Source of the DNA: Eucommia ulmoides
Taxonomy: Eukaryota; Streptophyta; Magnoliopsida; Garryales; Eucommiaceae
NCBI GenBank assembly: GCA_016647705.1
Contig: CM028336.1
Location: 16,380,880 to 16,444,879 of the forward strand
Direction: 5' to 3'
Length of the DNA: 64,000 nt
Below the pieces are notes generated by a model. That model was given only the letters and a program-made list of their open reading frames with translations, had not been told where the DNA came from and did not search any database. Numbering within the stretch: position 1 is the stretch's first letter; every line of letters begins with the position of its first letter. A program made the position numbers and the translations under genes. Below, piece after piece: positions 25,001 through 40,000 of the stretch.

Positions 25001-28000
25001 AATACACTAGAAACTCTTCATACTACTGCCCCAAATGACCACACCACAGCTCCATCCTCCCCAAGTCAATCCAATCGTTGTCCAACTACTCTTATCCATC
25101 AAAAAAAGCACTCATGAAGATTTTCAAAAGGCAAGAGAAGAATGACAGGCATGTTATCAGATTATATGAGCAACAATAGGAGTCAGAGCAAGATTCAAGC
25201 AAAAATAATCCAAAAGAATAAAAATTGAAAGGACCATAAATAAAAAATAAAACTGGATCTAATTGAAAAGGGATTTCAGAACACACGTAGTATCCCTTTC
25301 TCGGAAATCAATTCTTTTACCTCAAAACTTTGTTGATGTCTTCTTCTTCATCTCCATGTTGCATGGCGGAAATTAAGTTCCCACGTTTCAGCTCCCTGAG
25401 GGTAAGATAACCATCACCCGATCTATTCACGTAGTAAAATATTCTGTATATTACAGTTTCAGCTGGCCAATACAATAAATTTGAATGTTATAATACATCA
25501 ATGTGTATGTCCTACCTAGCAGCATGAGGAAATGCAGGAACAACCAAAACTTGGAAAATATTAACTATTGAGCCATGAATAAGTCACAAGAAATATTTAG
25601 CTGGCTACAAGAGAGTTTACACCTGCTTCCCCAGATGAAGAAATCAGTATGACAAATTAAGACAATAGAAAATTAAGACATAGAGCCACAGGAAAACTGA
25701 ACAGACATCAAACAAAATCTAGAAGAGAAGGAAGAAAAATGTATATCCACAATAATCTTACTATAGTGAATAAGAATTTGGATGATCACCATAGTACATT
25801 AAATCCAATTAGAAATTCAGTTGCAGGAAAAGGGGGTGGGAGCAGATTAGAATACACATGTAATGAGTTTGAGAATTGGGTGTGGGGAAAACGTATACAC
25901 CAGCATATTTCGGTGTTTAAAAATACTATAAAGAAGTGTAAGTTTCTAACACAATTTTTTATTTCCTGGAACAAGTCTTCCAAAAAGTGTAATGTCCCTC
26001 TAATAATAAATATATCACTGGAACTATTGAAAAAACTTCTGTTACACTACATCAGATAGGTTTTGGGCAGAAGGCGTTGATTGGACTGGGGCTAGTGGGC
26101 CTTTTAATGTCACTGGAAGGTCAGACAATAGACTATGAAGTGGGTTGGACCAGGAGTAGTGGATACGTGGATGGGGCTAGGAAAGATACGGTGGTAGATT
26201 CTCTTTTGTTTTAAGTGGGCCGGGCTAGCAATGGAGGAGCTTTTCCACGCTCAAGCAAAATGAACCCTAGCACTTGAATACATGAATAGTGACGGCTGGG
26301 GCAAACCGCAGGGGTGGTAATCTGGCTTTCGGTCCATTTTGGATTTAATTCATCTATTCCATGACCGGAACAAGGGAGGAGCAAACGTTGAAGGTCAACG
26401 GTGGCAAGAAAATGATTGCATGCAATAGTCAAAGAACAGGATGATTTCATCTCTAACCGAAGCACGGCTCTTTCATCAACAGAATGTGTCAGTCTTCATC
26501 AGATTTCTTGATCTGCTGCTTCTGCCTCAATTTGTTACCCATTTACCCTGAATCCGAATACTGAGCTTGAAATTGAGAATGAAGAAAACTAGAGATATGC
26601 TCCATGAAATGAACAATAGTGGAACAGAGCAGAAGGGATATACTTTTTGCTCCAACTGCAGATTGTACCGTTGAGCTGAAGGAAGAAAATGTTGGCCTCT
26701 TTAGCCTACTTTCTCAGCATAGCACAAGCACACAAAGAGAATTTAGACTCGAGCGAGACGCTCTGCTGTGGTTTTGTTTTGCCATTAAAGAAGGCTATAA
26801 AGGAACGACAAAAGGTGAGTTCAACTCATTCTGGGAAGGAAAAAAATTCTTAGTAGAATTCCTTAATTCAAGGACAAGGTTTTTTTTTTTTTTTTTTTCT
26901 TTTTTTGGTAAGCATAATTTGTGGACAAGTTGGTGCCCACAGGCTCAATGACGAGGTAAAGGGGGCAGACGGGACTTCTGACAATGAGAGTAGACCTATA
27001 ATGGGGGACAAGAGGGGCAACCAGGGAACTGGGTTCCAAGGGGGATGGGGCAGACTAGGGTAGGTAAGCCAAGCAGACAAAGTGTAAAATCAAGGTCGAC
27101 TCAAGATTGTGGCTAACAAAAGGAGTGGATTCAAAAAAGGTAACATCAAAACACACAAAGAATTGACACATAGAGGGACTATAGAAACAAGAACCCCTTT
27201 TGAGTGCGGAATAACCAATGAAGATAAGTTCCAAGGCACGAAAGTCTAACTTGTCCTGACCAGGAACAAGCTGATGAACAAATCGGATACAACCAAAAAT
27301 ACAGGAGGTAAACCAGCAAAGTGAGGACGAGGAAAAAGAACAAAATGTTGGATTATGCCATTAAAGGTAAAAGACAACAATCAATTAATCAAGTAGTCAG
27401 CAGTAAGAACGGCATCACCCATAAAGTGCTTGGTTACATTTATCTCAAACAACAAAGTGCGATTGACCTCAAGAGCAGCCCTTTTTTGTTGTTGCAAGTG
27501 AGCACAAGATATTGGTGGACAATACTCAAATGCATGCGTCATTAAAGAGGTAAATGGGTATTCTCGAGCATTCTCACTCCTAAGTACACGAATAGGCACA
27601 TTGGATTGAGTTTCAATTTCAATACAAAAGGCATGAAAAATAGAGAATAACTCCTAATGATCTTTCATTAAATAAAGCAAAGCAACTCTTGAAAAATCAT
27701 CCACAAAGGTAACAAATAACGAAATCCTAAGGTATAAGAGACTCCGGAAGCCCACCAGGCCCCATAATGAACTTATATACACGACCTAATCTAAGCTCTT
27801 TAATTTAATTGAGAAACAAATAAAGTACAGTGATACTTTCCTATCTAACAAGACTCACAATCTTGGGATAGAAAATGACGTGAGCTTTGAATGACGAGAT
27901 TGAGAATGGCAAGAGATGGGCGACCAAGGGGACAATAAATCTAGTAAACAATGGCAATGGTTGGACAAGCAGTGGGCGACAGTAGGAATATTTCTCAATC

Positions 28001-31000
28001 ATCAAAATAGCAAAGTATCCTTTTTCTCACTCCCAACGTCAATCTTCTTTGTGTCCTCGAATCAAGCATAGTAACAGAATTAAAGAAGAAGGAAACAGAG
28101 TAGTTAACAAGGTTAGTAAGTTTTCTGATTGATTTCAAATTAAATGAAATGAGCGAATATACAAAGTGGACGAAATAGATAAGAGGATAAGGGTTGCCCA
28201 TTGCCCACACCAGTAATCAAGACCAAAAACATCAACAATAGCCAAAGGATGCAACAAAGGAGATCAATGCGTGTAAAAAGTAAAGGAGTACTAAACATAT
28301 GGTCGATGGTAGTGGAGTCTATAACGGATGGAGTGAGAAAAGAAAGGCGAACAAAAAGACATGCAATAGATGTACGTCACTTAGCTAGAGAGGCAATGGG
28401 GAGGAATATCTACTATGGTGTCTTAAATTGCAAGAACTAAGCATACTCATTATAAAAATCTCTTCAGCTACTCGTCATAAAAATCTCTCCAGTAGCTGAA
28501 GGTTCAGAAAGTGGAGTGAGATGATTCAGATTAGTCACGGCAGGGCAAACCTAGAAGGATGATCGACTAAGTACCAACAAGTCTCTCAAGTATGGTTCCC
28601 CTTGCCACAGAAACTGCACTGAGCACCTCGAGCACCCCTAGATTCTCCATGGGAATGACCCCAATGATCCCCCACTAAATTGATTACCTGGATCACCCTG
28701 AGGAGTTTTCGTAATCAAAGCCGAAAGATCTGATGTGGTAAACAGGAAGACGAAGTAGTAATGGCACGTTGAAGTCGAGAGTAGGTCTCGAAATAAATAA
28801 ATAAAATCCGATGCACCCCCAAGAATCTGAGAATGGACAGGCTTGAACTCAGGGTATAGACTGCCAAGAAACATTAGGACACTCTCTTCCCCCTTTTTTC
28901 ACATAACTTAGGCATCAGAAGACCTGGAAGGAGAACATTCATCTCCTCATGAACTCTCTCAAGCATGACAAAGTGCTCTGTGACTGTGACAGTCTGTGCA
29001 TCCTGTTAGGCGTGGAAGTACTTAATAGATGCATCATACATCTTATAAGATTTTATTTTTGGAGGGGGGGGCTCGACAGAGCGAGAAAAACTTTATTGAT
29101 CTCTAAAAAAGAATACAAAAATCAGCGGGGGCAAGGCCTGACCTCTAAAATAAAGCAACCAACAGCTAATTAATGATAAATGCAAAAACAAATAAAAAAA
29201 TTAAAACATATAAAAGAATTAAGAACCTCCTTTAATTTATGAAAGTTAGGGAAATGAAGTCTATCTAGTCTTAGACAACCATGAACAGACACCAGACAAT
29301 CTGATTCAAACAAAAAAGTTCGATTTTCACCACCACTCCCAAGCTTAGCCAACAAGTTAGCAACCGTCTTAGTTTCCTGTACAGAGGAAATAAAAGCATG
29401 AACCTGAGAAGTCACAATCCTTATAATCTCCACGACACCAGAGTTTCCAGCAACCATCAAGACAACAAAGCATTGTCGGTGCCAATATTCACAGATTCCC
29501 AGTTGAAACCCACACAAAATTGAAGTGCGATCTGTGAAGTTTATGTCTTTGCAAGCAAACTAAAACCAAACCCAATAAATTGAGCAAATCCAAACAATTA
29601 GGTCCCTTAGCATCCCGAAGAGTATCATAGCAACCAATATAACAAGAGTTACCTCTAGAGCTTCCGCTAAGTTGAACTTCAGCACAAGCAGGATTCCAAA
29701 AAATCAACTAAATCTTAGATTTCTTATTTCTCTATGGAAAAGCAAGACTAACCACGGTTTGATGAACGTTGAATAAAACATGTTGAACGTAGAATTGAGC
29801 CCCCTTCAAATCTAATCTTATTTTAAGCATTTTCCAATTTTCTCAGTAAAGCACAGGAGGAAGATGCAAGGCATGATGCTTCTTAAGACTTACAAATCTA
29901 TGGTGTTGTCACCAACCAACCAATCTAGCCAACCCCCTCAAGAGAACAAATGATTCCATAACTTAGCCTCAAGCATACAATAACAATTACCTTTCTTCTG
30001 AATCACCTCATCCACAGGAACAATATGATGTAAGAGCCTCCACCTAAAGATAGAAATCTTAATGGGAAGGAACTTATGCCAAATCTTCTCCCAAAAAAAG
30101 GATGAGTTTCCCACTGTTTCCTGACAATTTTCCAAGCAGATCACCAAATTAGATGGCTGCCAAACCATGACATCATGATCAGAAACATTAAGAACCTAAA
30201 TATTCTCCTGTTCTGTCACATAATCATCAGGGATAAAAAAAAAAACGTCTGAATAAGATGCATGTTCTTCTCTCCGTTACATAAATTAACATATTTAACT
30301 TGACGATTAGAAAATCTCACATCTACCAACACCACCTTACCCAACAGAACTGTTGTAGGACAAGTGTCCCACCAAAAGAAAACATGCACGATACCTATAA
30401 GAAACTGAATATGATCCTTAGCATAGAATTTTCCTTCAAGTAAAGTACCCCGTACATGGCTTTGATGAAAAAAAATTCTGCACTTACCTATAGGACAAGC
30501 CTGGTTGTACGAACATTCAAAAATTGTGCCAAAAGAGTTAAACCTTCTCTAAACCTTCACCAAAGCTTCATCGGAAAAGCCCAAATAACATCCTGAAAGT
30601 CTCGCATCCTCAGGCCACCCTCATCAATCGGGAAACAAAGATTGCTTCATCGCTTCCCATGCAACTTATTCTTTTCCAAATTAGATCCCCAAAAGAACCC
30701 AACTAGAATCCTCTCTATATCCCGAGTGATAGAGACAGAAGGAGAAATTTCCATGAACAAGTAGAAAGTCGTACTCTAAAGAACATGCATCAAAAGAATG
30801 AATCTTCCACCACTAGAAAGAAGTTTCCCGTGCCAACAAACCAACTTCTGTCTAATCTACCTTAAAAGATCATAAAACAGTGAGTATTTTTAACTACATT
30901 CATACAACAGACAACCAAGGTAATTAAAAGAAAAACATCCTCTTTGGAAGTTGTATGCCTCAACACCCAATGAAAGTGAGCAAGAGCTAAATCATCCGAC

Positions 31001-34000
31001 AAGCAAATTTGGCTTTTTCCCACATTAACCGTCCGACCTCAACACAACTCAAAACCCTTTACGAACTTCATAAAAGTGTAAATGGACTTTTTCCCACCAT
31101 TAAGAAACATCATCACATCATTAGCATAGGAATGATGAGAAAATGGATGATCATTCTCCGGTTGTGAATACTTCTGAATATGTTATGTTTCAATCAATTT
31201 ATTGATCCTCCTTGAGAACACTTCAACAACGATGATGAAAAGGCTAGAGGATAATGGATCCCCTAGTCTCACCCCTCTCAAAGATCTTAAAAAAAAAAAA
31301 AAAAAAAAAAATTCAAATCAGAAATTTAAAGTACCTCAATGATTACTTCCCCACACGTAATCAGTTGGGGGCAATAATCTAAAGCACGCTTTATTAAATT
31401 GATGGACCTCAAAAGCTAGAAAGTGATGTTGCCATTCATTATTCACCAATGTTTTGTCTAATCTGCTCCATTTCTTCCTCAATTTATGCTTAGAACTACA
31501 CCAAGTGAATCTATTTCCCAGAAACGGCAACTCGAATAGACCACACATGTCAATACAATTCATCATATCCGCAATAGCCTGACTATCAAACAAAGAACAC
31601 CCTAGACGCTCTGATCTATCCAGGGTGACATTAAAATCGTTTGCCATAAGCAAAGGGTAGTCGAAATTATTATGCACCTACCCAATCAGTACCTATAGTT
31701 CCCTTCTCTCCCTTCTCATACATTTATCATAAACCATTGCTACTAGGAATTCATGTCTTTAAAGCCTAACATTTATCTTAGCTACCGCAAGTTGGTCCTT
31801 GCTAAAAACAATCAAATCTTACTAGCTTCAACACTAAAGCCAGCTTCAACCGAAACATATCTCTTAGTTTCTCCACTGCTTGAGCTTCCATTCTAGGGTC
31901 CAACAAGCCAATTGAAGAACAAGAAAAAAACCTTTTAAGTTTTCTTCTAGTGGCTGAGTTGACAGCCCCCGAGCATTCCAAATAAGCAATTTAAACATTA
32001 AAGGGTTGGAGCATTGAGCCTGACCATTACTTGCCGCAAATCTTGTAAGGATTCTAGGTTCAAAACCAAATTTCTTGTATTTTCCTTTTCTCCTATTAAT
32101 CCACTAAAATCGTTTGATGCTATAGAATATTTGTTATCTACTACTCTAGGTGAAAGGGAGAGACACTGAACAACATCCTCGGGTGGTGAGATAGAATATT
32201 TGTTATCTACTACTCTAGGTGAAAGGGAGAGACATTGAACAACATCCTCGGGTGGTGAGATAAGGAGTCTTCTTCATCAATAGGCTTGACATTCTTCTTA
32301 CTCTTCCTTTGCTAAACTGAAACTATACCTCTTTCTGTCTCTAGGTTATCAATTTGTCTTTCTACCCAAACTATGTTCGGAAGTTCCTTTTGAAGCTCTA
32401 CTTCAACACAAATCCAGGGAACAATATCCAATTCATGGGTGAACCTACCGCTCTAGGTATGGAAAACAAGATCGCTTTGTTGTATAGATGAATTGGAAGG
32501 AATTCTAGTTCAATCCACACCAGAGTCAACGAAGATTTCGTATTTGCTTGGATTACATGCGTCCATTGGAACGTCCACATCGAATATCCTTTGATACACC
32601 AAAGATTCTTATTCCAGAGACGCTGGAAATCCTCTTCAAAATATAATTGGATTAATTGACGTTTGGAGTCCAAATATCCAATCTTAAATGCAGTCTTATA
32701 CCCAATAAAGTGAAATGTTTTCCCCAATTCATCAAAAGCTGGTCTACCATATGAGAATTTACCGATCAAGACATGTTGAAAAGTAGCCGCAAGCGAATTG
32801 ACTTCTTCAATGGACAGGAAACAAGCAACTCTTCCTTGTGCGAAACCAAAGGCTTCAACTCCGCAACATCAGCAAAGTTGCAAAGGATTTGCCTTTAAAA
32901 GGGATAGAATTAGGGTTCAACTAGAGTTTATTAGCCATAGGTTGAATAACCACGCTAGAGTTTGCCACAAGAGAAGGAGCATTTTGGCCATCGCCGAAAT
33001 TTCATATTGCAACGCAACCAGAAAACTTAAAAAAAATCGAGCGTTAGGAAATAGGTTGTTGAGATCTGGCCAGAATCATCATATCAGGAAGGGACAAGGG
33101 TTAGGGTTTCAGAAAAACTTAGCCGCAAAAAGGTTTGTCTAGGTAGCTGAAGATCAAGCAAAAGAAGGTTAGGGCTACAGTGGAAAGTTCGTCGGAGGTG
33201 AAGGCAGCGGAGGATGAAGACTAGATCCCGAAGGATAAAGGCAACGGAGGATGAAGACTAGAATGTAAACCAGACAGATCTATTCGGAGGATATGATGTC
33301 GCAGCTGCAGGATGGATTCTGCTACGTTGCCGAAGACCAGAAACAGCATCGACTGTGGCAAGGCTATAGGGTGGCTGGCGGCAGTGCATCCAGTGGATCT
33401 ACCAGCAAAAAGAAGGGTTTTTTGAGAACAGAGCCAACTTTTCTTAATCGATACTCAATTTCATTTATGAGCTAGATGAACTGTTATTAGGTGTTGATCA
33501 CATTGTGGAATTTAAGAAAAATATTGGACTTGATTATGCTTTTAGTGATATTTGAAACAAAGTGTGGATATTGTGGAGAGAACCATTTCAAGGGGAGGTG
33601 ATCTTTTGCAGTAGTCAAATTGTGGTTTTTCGTCCAATAAGATTGTTCGCAAACACTACGCGAACAAATTACCACAACTTTTTACAAGTCCCTACTTGAC
33701 CACACATATCTGCAACTTGAGACTTCATTGAATTCCATAATTGAATTATATTTCGAGTACCTAACTAGATCCACTCATCAATTTCATTTGTATCCTCTTT
33801 TGGAGGGACAAAAAATGTTTGTTTTGCCTAGTAAGGTGCACTCCAATGTCCTTAGACCACTGTAGATAATTGCTCTCATTAAATGTATGGCCAACCAAGA
33901 AAACGTATAGAGAGAATAATTATTGCATCTCTACTATAAAATAAGAAGGTACATATTTTTAAGACACATTTTGAAGGCATAATTTCATACACATTTTGAA

Positions 34001-37000
34001 GACACTTTAAACACACTTTTTTACCACGGATCATATTTTAGATCAATAGTTGACATCAAACCTGTAAACTTTGAACCCTATTAAGCAACCACCCAAGTCG
34101 TTGCTCCCCCTCTCTCTTAGCCACCACTGTTCTTTCTCTTTCCATGATCCAACCCTCGTTTCTCTCTCTGTCTCTCATGGCAATGAATGAGGCACCACCT
34201 CCGTCCGACGTCGTCTGCGCAGCTTTTCCATCATTCTTCACACGCACAACACGTTTTGAGCATGGGGGTTTTCTTCCAAACCACTCTTACATATTCTCTA
34301 TCCCCTCAGCCATTTGCTCTCTCTCGCTCTCCAACCTCGCTGCCATGTACATTCCCCCCCACCCCCTCTGTCTCTCTCTCACACTCTTACTCACCAGTAG
34401 CACAGCTCACAACCCCCGATGAGCCACCAATGACCCGTCAAATCATTTTCCTCAACAACGGCCACATAATCTTCAAATCCCTCTCTACGCGCAAATAGGT
34501 AGTTAGGTTATTAGGTGCATTCGTCTCTCTCCTCCCATTACTACCTGTAATTTGTTTCCGTTTTTATATTTATTCTTCGATAGCAATCTTCCGGATTTTT
34601 TATTGCCTTATTGATTCATTTGTTCTTTGTTTCAATTGTTTTTTCAGTAATTTGTTATTCATTTGCAGTCTCTTGCTCATTGTATCTGCAGATCTCAAAA
34701 TTATTCTCCCTCTTTTTAACAGTGATTGGTTGCTCCTTCGCTCTTCTAAAAGAAAATTGCTCCTTAGCGACATAATCTGGTATGTCGATTGCTTGTTCCT
34801 TCCCTCACATAGTTTTGTTGATAATATTCTCATTCTCTCCCTCTCCCTATAGTTATGTATTTGTAAGAATTATTGTTCCTTTTTATTGCTTTAATTGAAT
34901 TATTGAAGTATGCATTAGTAATTCACTACTTTGCTCCTTTATGCTTTGATGGTGTGATTAGATTTAATTTACTTTCTTCAAGTTTAAGAAAAAAAATTGA
35001 TTAGTTTACATTTGGAGAATTTTGTTTTTCATAATTGCGAGGACATATGTTGTAATATTTGTTTTTTGTTGTACGATTTTGGATGTCCTGGAACCTAAAA
35101 ATTGGAGCTAATCATTATAATATGAAAAATACATACCTTTTAATCCTATGAAACCTCATTACTTACCAAAACAAGACCACGTTTAGTAATTTGTTTTAGT
35201 AATAATTGCTAAAGTTTTGAACAAATCCAAAATTTCACGTTTGAAACATGAAGACCCACTAAGTGGTCCAACCCTTTCCTCCTGTACTTTCCCTGAATTA
35301 TGGAAATGGGAACAAAGATGACTTAATTTGTCAAATGTAAATTGTGATGCTCATTTTTTTTAATTCTTGAATTATAGTTTTTCTAGATGCTAGATGTAAC
35401 ATGGATTGCAAATTGGTCAAACATTACAATTGATTTTTTAGATTACTTGATAAATATGTATGTCTCAAGTTTTTTCATATAAAGCAAGTCTTTTCCTCAC
35501 CATTTTTAAACATTTTCTTCCTTTATCCAAATAACTTAAAATCACATGGTGGTGTGAGATTTTAAATCTTGATATATCTCTTCTTTGCCATTAAGATCTT
35601 TAATATTCTTGATAAATCTCTTCCATGCATAGGCAAGCTTCTAGGTTCTTAGGGTTTTCCCATCATAACTCACAGCTAAGGCATTAGGCGTTAAAGGTTG
35701 CCTTCATATCACAATCTCAAAGGGGATTTGATTGGTCGTTTCGCTCTTCTGCAAGTTGTACAAGAATTGTACCATATTGAGGAGTTTGGCCCAATCAGTG
35801 CCTTAAATAGAGCTCCAACAAAGGCATTGATGTGCTCTGTTGCCCATTGGTTTATGGATAAAAACTTGTAGAGAAGTCCTATTCAGTTCCCAATAACTTG
35901 AACAAATCCGTCAAGGATGGCCCAGTGAATCGAGGTTATCAATCACTGACGATATGTTGTGAAACTCTCTAGAGTTTTACCATATGCTTTAGGAACAATA
36001 GTGTCACCTCCTCTGCAATGCAGTTGGCTAGTGAAGGGATGAAAGTAGCGTACTTACTAAACCAATCAACCACCACAATAATATTCCCACAACCTTCTGA
36101 CTTTGGTAGTTCCGATATCAAGTCCATGGAGACGGTCTCTCATGGTCGCCCTGGAATGGGCAACAATTCCAACAATCCCATCGGATATCTGTCTGACCTT
36201 GTCTTAATGGCACACAAGACAAGTCCTAAGATAAACTTCAATGTCTTCCCTCATTCGAGGCCAGTAGTACACATCTTCCATCAACGCCAAAGTTCGCTTT
36301 ATACCAGGATGTCCATCATACTTGGAGTAATGGCTTTCCTTCATTCCCTCCTTCCTTAAGTTTTTCCACTTAGGGACGCAGAGCGTGGCCCTTTGATATA
36401 GGGAAGATCATTCATCAACCAAAAGCGCATCATCTTTCCTTTATCGGCCATGCTAAAAAGGCTCTTAGCTAAGAGATCATGGTTTAGTGAGTCTTTTAAA
36501 CGGTCAAGTAGTGGACAAAATGAGCATTACCAAGTGTTTTTTTTATTCAAATGCACCCGCATGTCCATAAAAATAGTATTTTACGGATGTACAGGTCCAA
36601 ACAAAAACATATTGTGTAGACCTACAGTTTTGTGCTAAAGGGAATCACGCGTATTTCTAGGTACGACGGACCCATAGGTTCATACTGCCCTGCGGACCAG
36701 TAAGTCCAAACACAAACATCAAAAAATCGGGCTATCAACATGCATTCACCAAAAAGGTACGCCAAATGGGTATAAAAATGGCAATGAACAAGTATTTAGG
36801 AACACAAACATGTAAAAACATTAAGCTTCTATTTGAAATACATCAGGTTGTAGTATTTCAAAGATGAGGCAGATAGAAACTCACCCACAAAGCCCTAGAA
36901 GTTGTTGGTGTGACGAATGGAAGTGATCAGGGTCTTTTATTGGAATGAAAAAAATCGGCCCACATAAGGTTGGACGGACTTACAATGTTTTTGGATACAC

Positions 37001-40000
37001 ATGTGAAGCTAATGTTTTGGATATATGATGATGACTTCAGCACCTGAGTAAAAATAAAAGGGACCATTCCTCAGACATAAGCTTAATTGTATGCATATGT
37101 GCCTTGTCATTTTGATTTGGCATCTCAAGTAGTAAATTTAGAATGAGGGTTCTGTTTCAGGTTCAGCAATGCTTTATATTTAAAAGATATATAAGTTGTT
37201 AATTTTTATACCCTATAACACAACCTTCAACATTTATTGTTGAAGTTTTATACCACAATTTATATATATATACACATGATTGAGAAAATAAAGAAAAGGA
37301 TGGGGAGGCTAGATGTTAGCCTCTAACAAAGCTGGAGGACAAGTTGACATGGACTTGGTGCACTTTGCTACCGGACATGGTACATGCGGTACAAACAAAG
37401 GCGTTGGTATACGAAGGCACCAAGTGGGTGCATATTTCTAACCGAACTTGGTGCATGCGGCACCAAACAACGGCATAGGTAAGAAATAGGCACGGAAGTT
37501 GACTAAAGTTCAAAGGTAAACAAATTTTGGGCAGGGACATCTCTTGGTTGGCAAAATGTTAGCACGATGATACTAAGTTGGGGTAACATGGCACAAACGT
37601 GGGCGCACAACTAAGCCAAGGAGAAAACCCTGGGCAGAGATCCACTATTGACTCCATTAGGATTCCTCGGACATTTTGATGTCTACTGCTACCATTTGAA
37701 TTATTTTGCTTAAAATGTTATAAAGGGGGTGGCCCCTCCCTCCAGACAAGGCAAGGTGCAAGGCATGACTTACACATGGTGGGACGCTTCGGGTAAGGCT
37801 TACCCAATAATATCGGTTTGAGGTATAAACCAAGGCGCGCCAGCAAAGAAAGTCGTCGTGGGACAACACCAACGAGTGTTGGGCATTGTGATGATGATCC
37901 TAAGCGCACTGCTAGGATCAATATCATGGGCATGGCATGACACCGGGTAATACCTTGGCAAGTGGCCAAGGCAACGATTGTCAACAGGCAGTAGCACGTG
38001 TTGGAGGAACGGGGCGGCATTGGAGCAAGGTGTTGGACACGCGTTGGCAAAATGGCGAGCCGTTAGGCAATATAGGTGTACATTGGCGGCGTTGGTATAC
38101 GATGCAAGGCAATTATAGGCACGTCGCTAGGATTAGGCTCTATAGGCGCGACATGAAATCAACAGAAGATCTTAATGCGACACCAAGGCAAGGCAGACAG
38201 AACGTGGGCGCAACGCCACATTGTGTTCGATGTAATGTGAGCGGCATGACACACCATTCGGTGCAACGGTGCATTCTGGTTAGGAAAATGCATAGGCAGT
38301 GACAAGTCGTTGGGCGCAACGACGCACCGAGCAATGGAACTGTAGGCGGAGCTAGGCAGCTAGTGCTTAGTCAACATGCGAAAAACGATCAAGTGTGGGC
38401 AGTTTTCTGGGACATGTTCAGGCATGTGGGGCAGTTATATAAGCTGACAAAAAAAACTAGCTAAGTAACTGTCCATACAAGCATGCTCAACCATCTATCC
38501 AACATGTTCACAGTTTTAAGCCATGTGTCCTAGCAGTTAGGGTTGTAAACAGCATCTTGTGCCTATATATGTGTATTTCAGATTTTTGAGGGGTAGAGCA
38601 GTGAGTTCTTGTTCCTGCAACCCCTTGACCAGAATTGTAAAGTGTGTGTTTCCTTATTTGTGTTGAGTAATAAAACAAGGTTGGCTTAAATGTTGTGTTT
38701 CATACTGTTTTCAGGTGCATTCGAGTGCATTGGGTTGTTGTGACAGTGTGTTGTCCAGGAACAAACAAGCTGTTGACTAATTGATGGGCAACCAGGCCAT
38801 CGCATTTTAGTCGAAATTTGAACCTGTGACACCAACCATAATTGTTGTTGGCTCCTGAAGTCTAATTAATTATGGCACTTCATGTATACACCCAACAGAC
38901 CATAAATGAGAAATTAAATGTTTGTACAGTCTTTAAAAAAGGTTGCACCTGCCTCTTAGAATTGTTTAATATGCTATTATTTTCTAAACCAATTTTCTGT
39001 AAACAAATTAAAAACCACCATATTGTGGGCAGGCCCAAGTAATGTTTCGTAATGCGGACCTAAAGGTCCCTATAACACTGGATTGTGCGGACTTGCAAGT
39101 CCATATCAACAAAAAACTAAACCGTGAATTAGGAGAAAAGGCCAAAATTTATAATGGAGGGAGTAGTTTAAAACTAAAACTAATAGATGAACAACAACAA
39201 CGAATGGAGGGCGTAGTTTAACATAAGACTAGTAGAAGAACAACAATCATTGAAAGAAAAAAACATTCGCAAGGAGATTCATAAAAAATCAAAACTCAAA
39301 GTTAAACTTACCTTGCAACAATTGGAAAAGGAAGAGGGAGAGAGAAATGGAAGCTTCAATGACGTGACAGAAGGTTGAATGGTTGTGATGGCTTCAATGT
39401 AGGAAAGAGCACAAATTCCCAAGGGTTTTCTCCACTGAAGCGAGAGGGGAATTTCGCCCAGCTAATCAATTTCAAAATCTATTGATCACCACTCCCAAAT
39501 CACAGTAGATTTGTACTTTGCCCAAAGCAGGAGACCAAGTGGGAACACAGAAGTAAGCCAAACGAACAACCCAACACGAAAACCAGAGTTTCCACATTGC
39601 TGACCTCGCCAACGAGAAGAATCTCGAATTTTGTGAAATTTACATTAGGCCAGAAAGCGCCTCAAAGAATATCATAGCACAAAGATATAGTGTATTTACA
39701 TCTCACTGGGTTGGCAAAAAAAAAACAGTATCATTGGCAAAGAGGAGTTGGGAGAAAACAGCACTCATGCAACAAGGGTTACTCACCACAAAACCCCAGA
39801 AGAAGCCAACATCCACAGGCCTGGACGGTAACTTTTGATGGCCTTCCATAACTAGTAAAAGTAAGCAAGGAGAGAGAGGGTTGCCTTGCCTTAGGCCACT
39901 GGAAATGATGAAGCAACCATGGGAGGACCATTGACAATGACCAATTACTTGGCAGTTGAGATACAGCAGTCAATTAGGCAACACGATTTGACCCCAAAGC

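Noticed and set aside
34144..34498. Secreted or membrane protein gene
   Set aside because: Pyrimidine-rich low-complexity frames in two registers, no splice or domain support, inside a probable Helitron.
37314..38804. Complete solo LTR with target duplication
   Set aside because: Flanking five-base words differ (CTAGA and TTTTA), and copy C shares sequence beyond the LTR end, so it is more likely a 5' LTR with some internal sequence.
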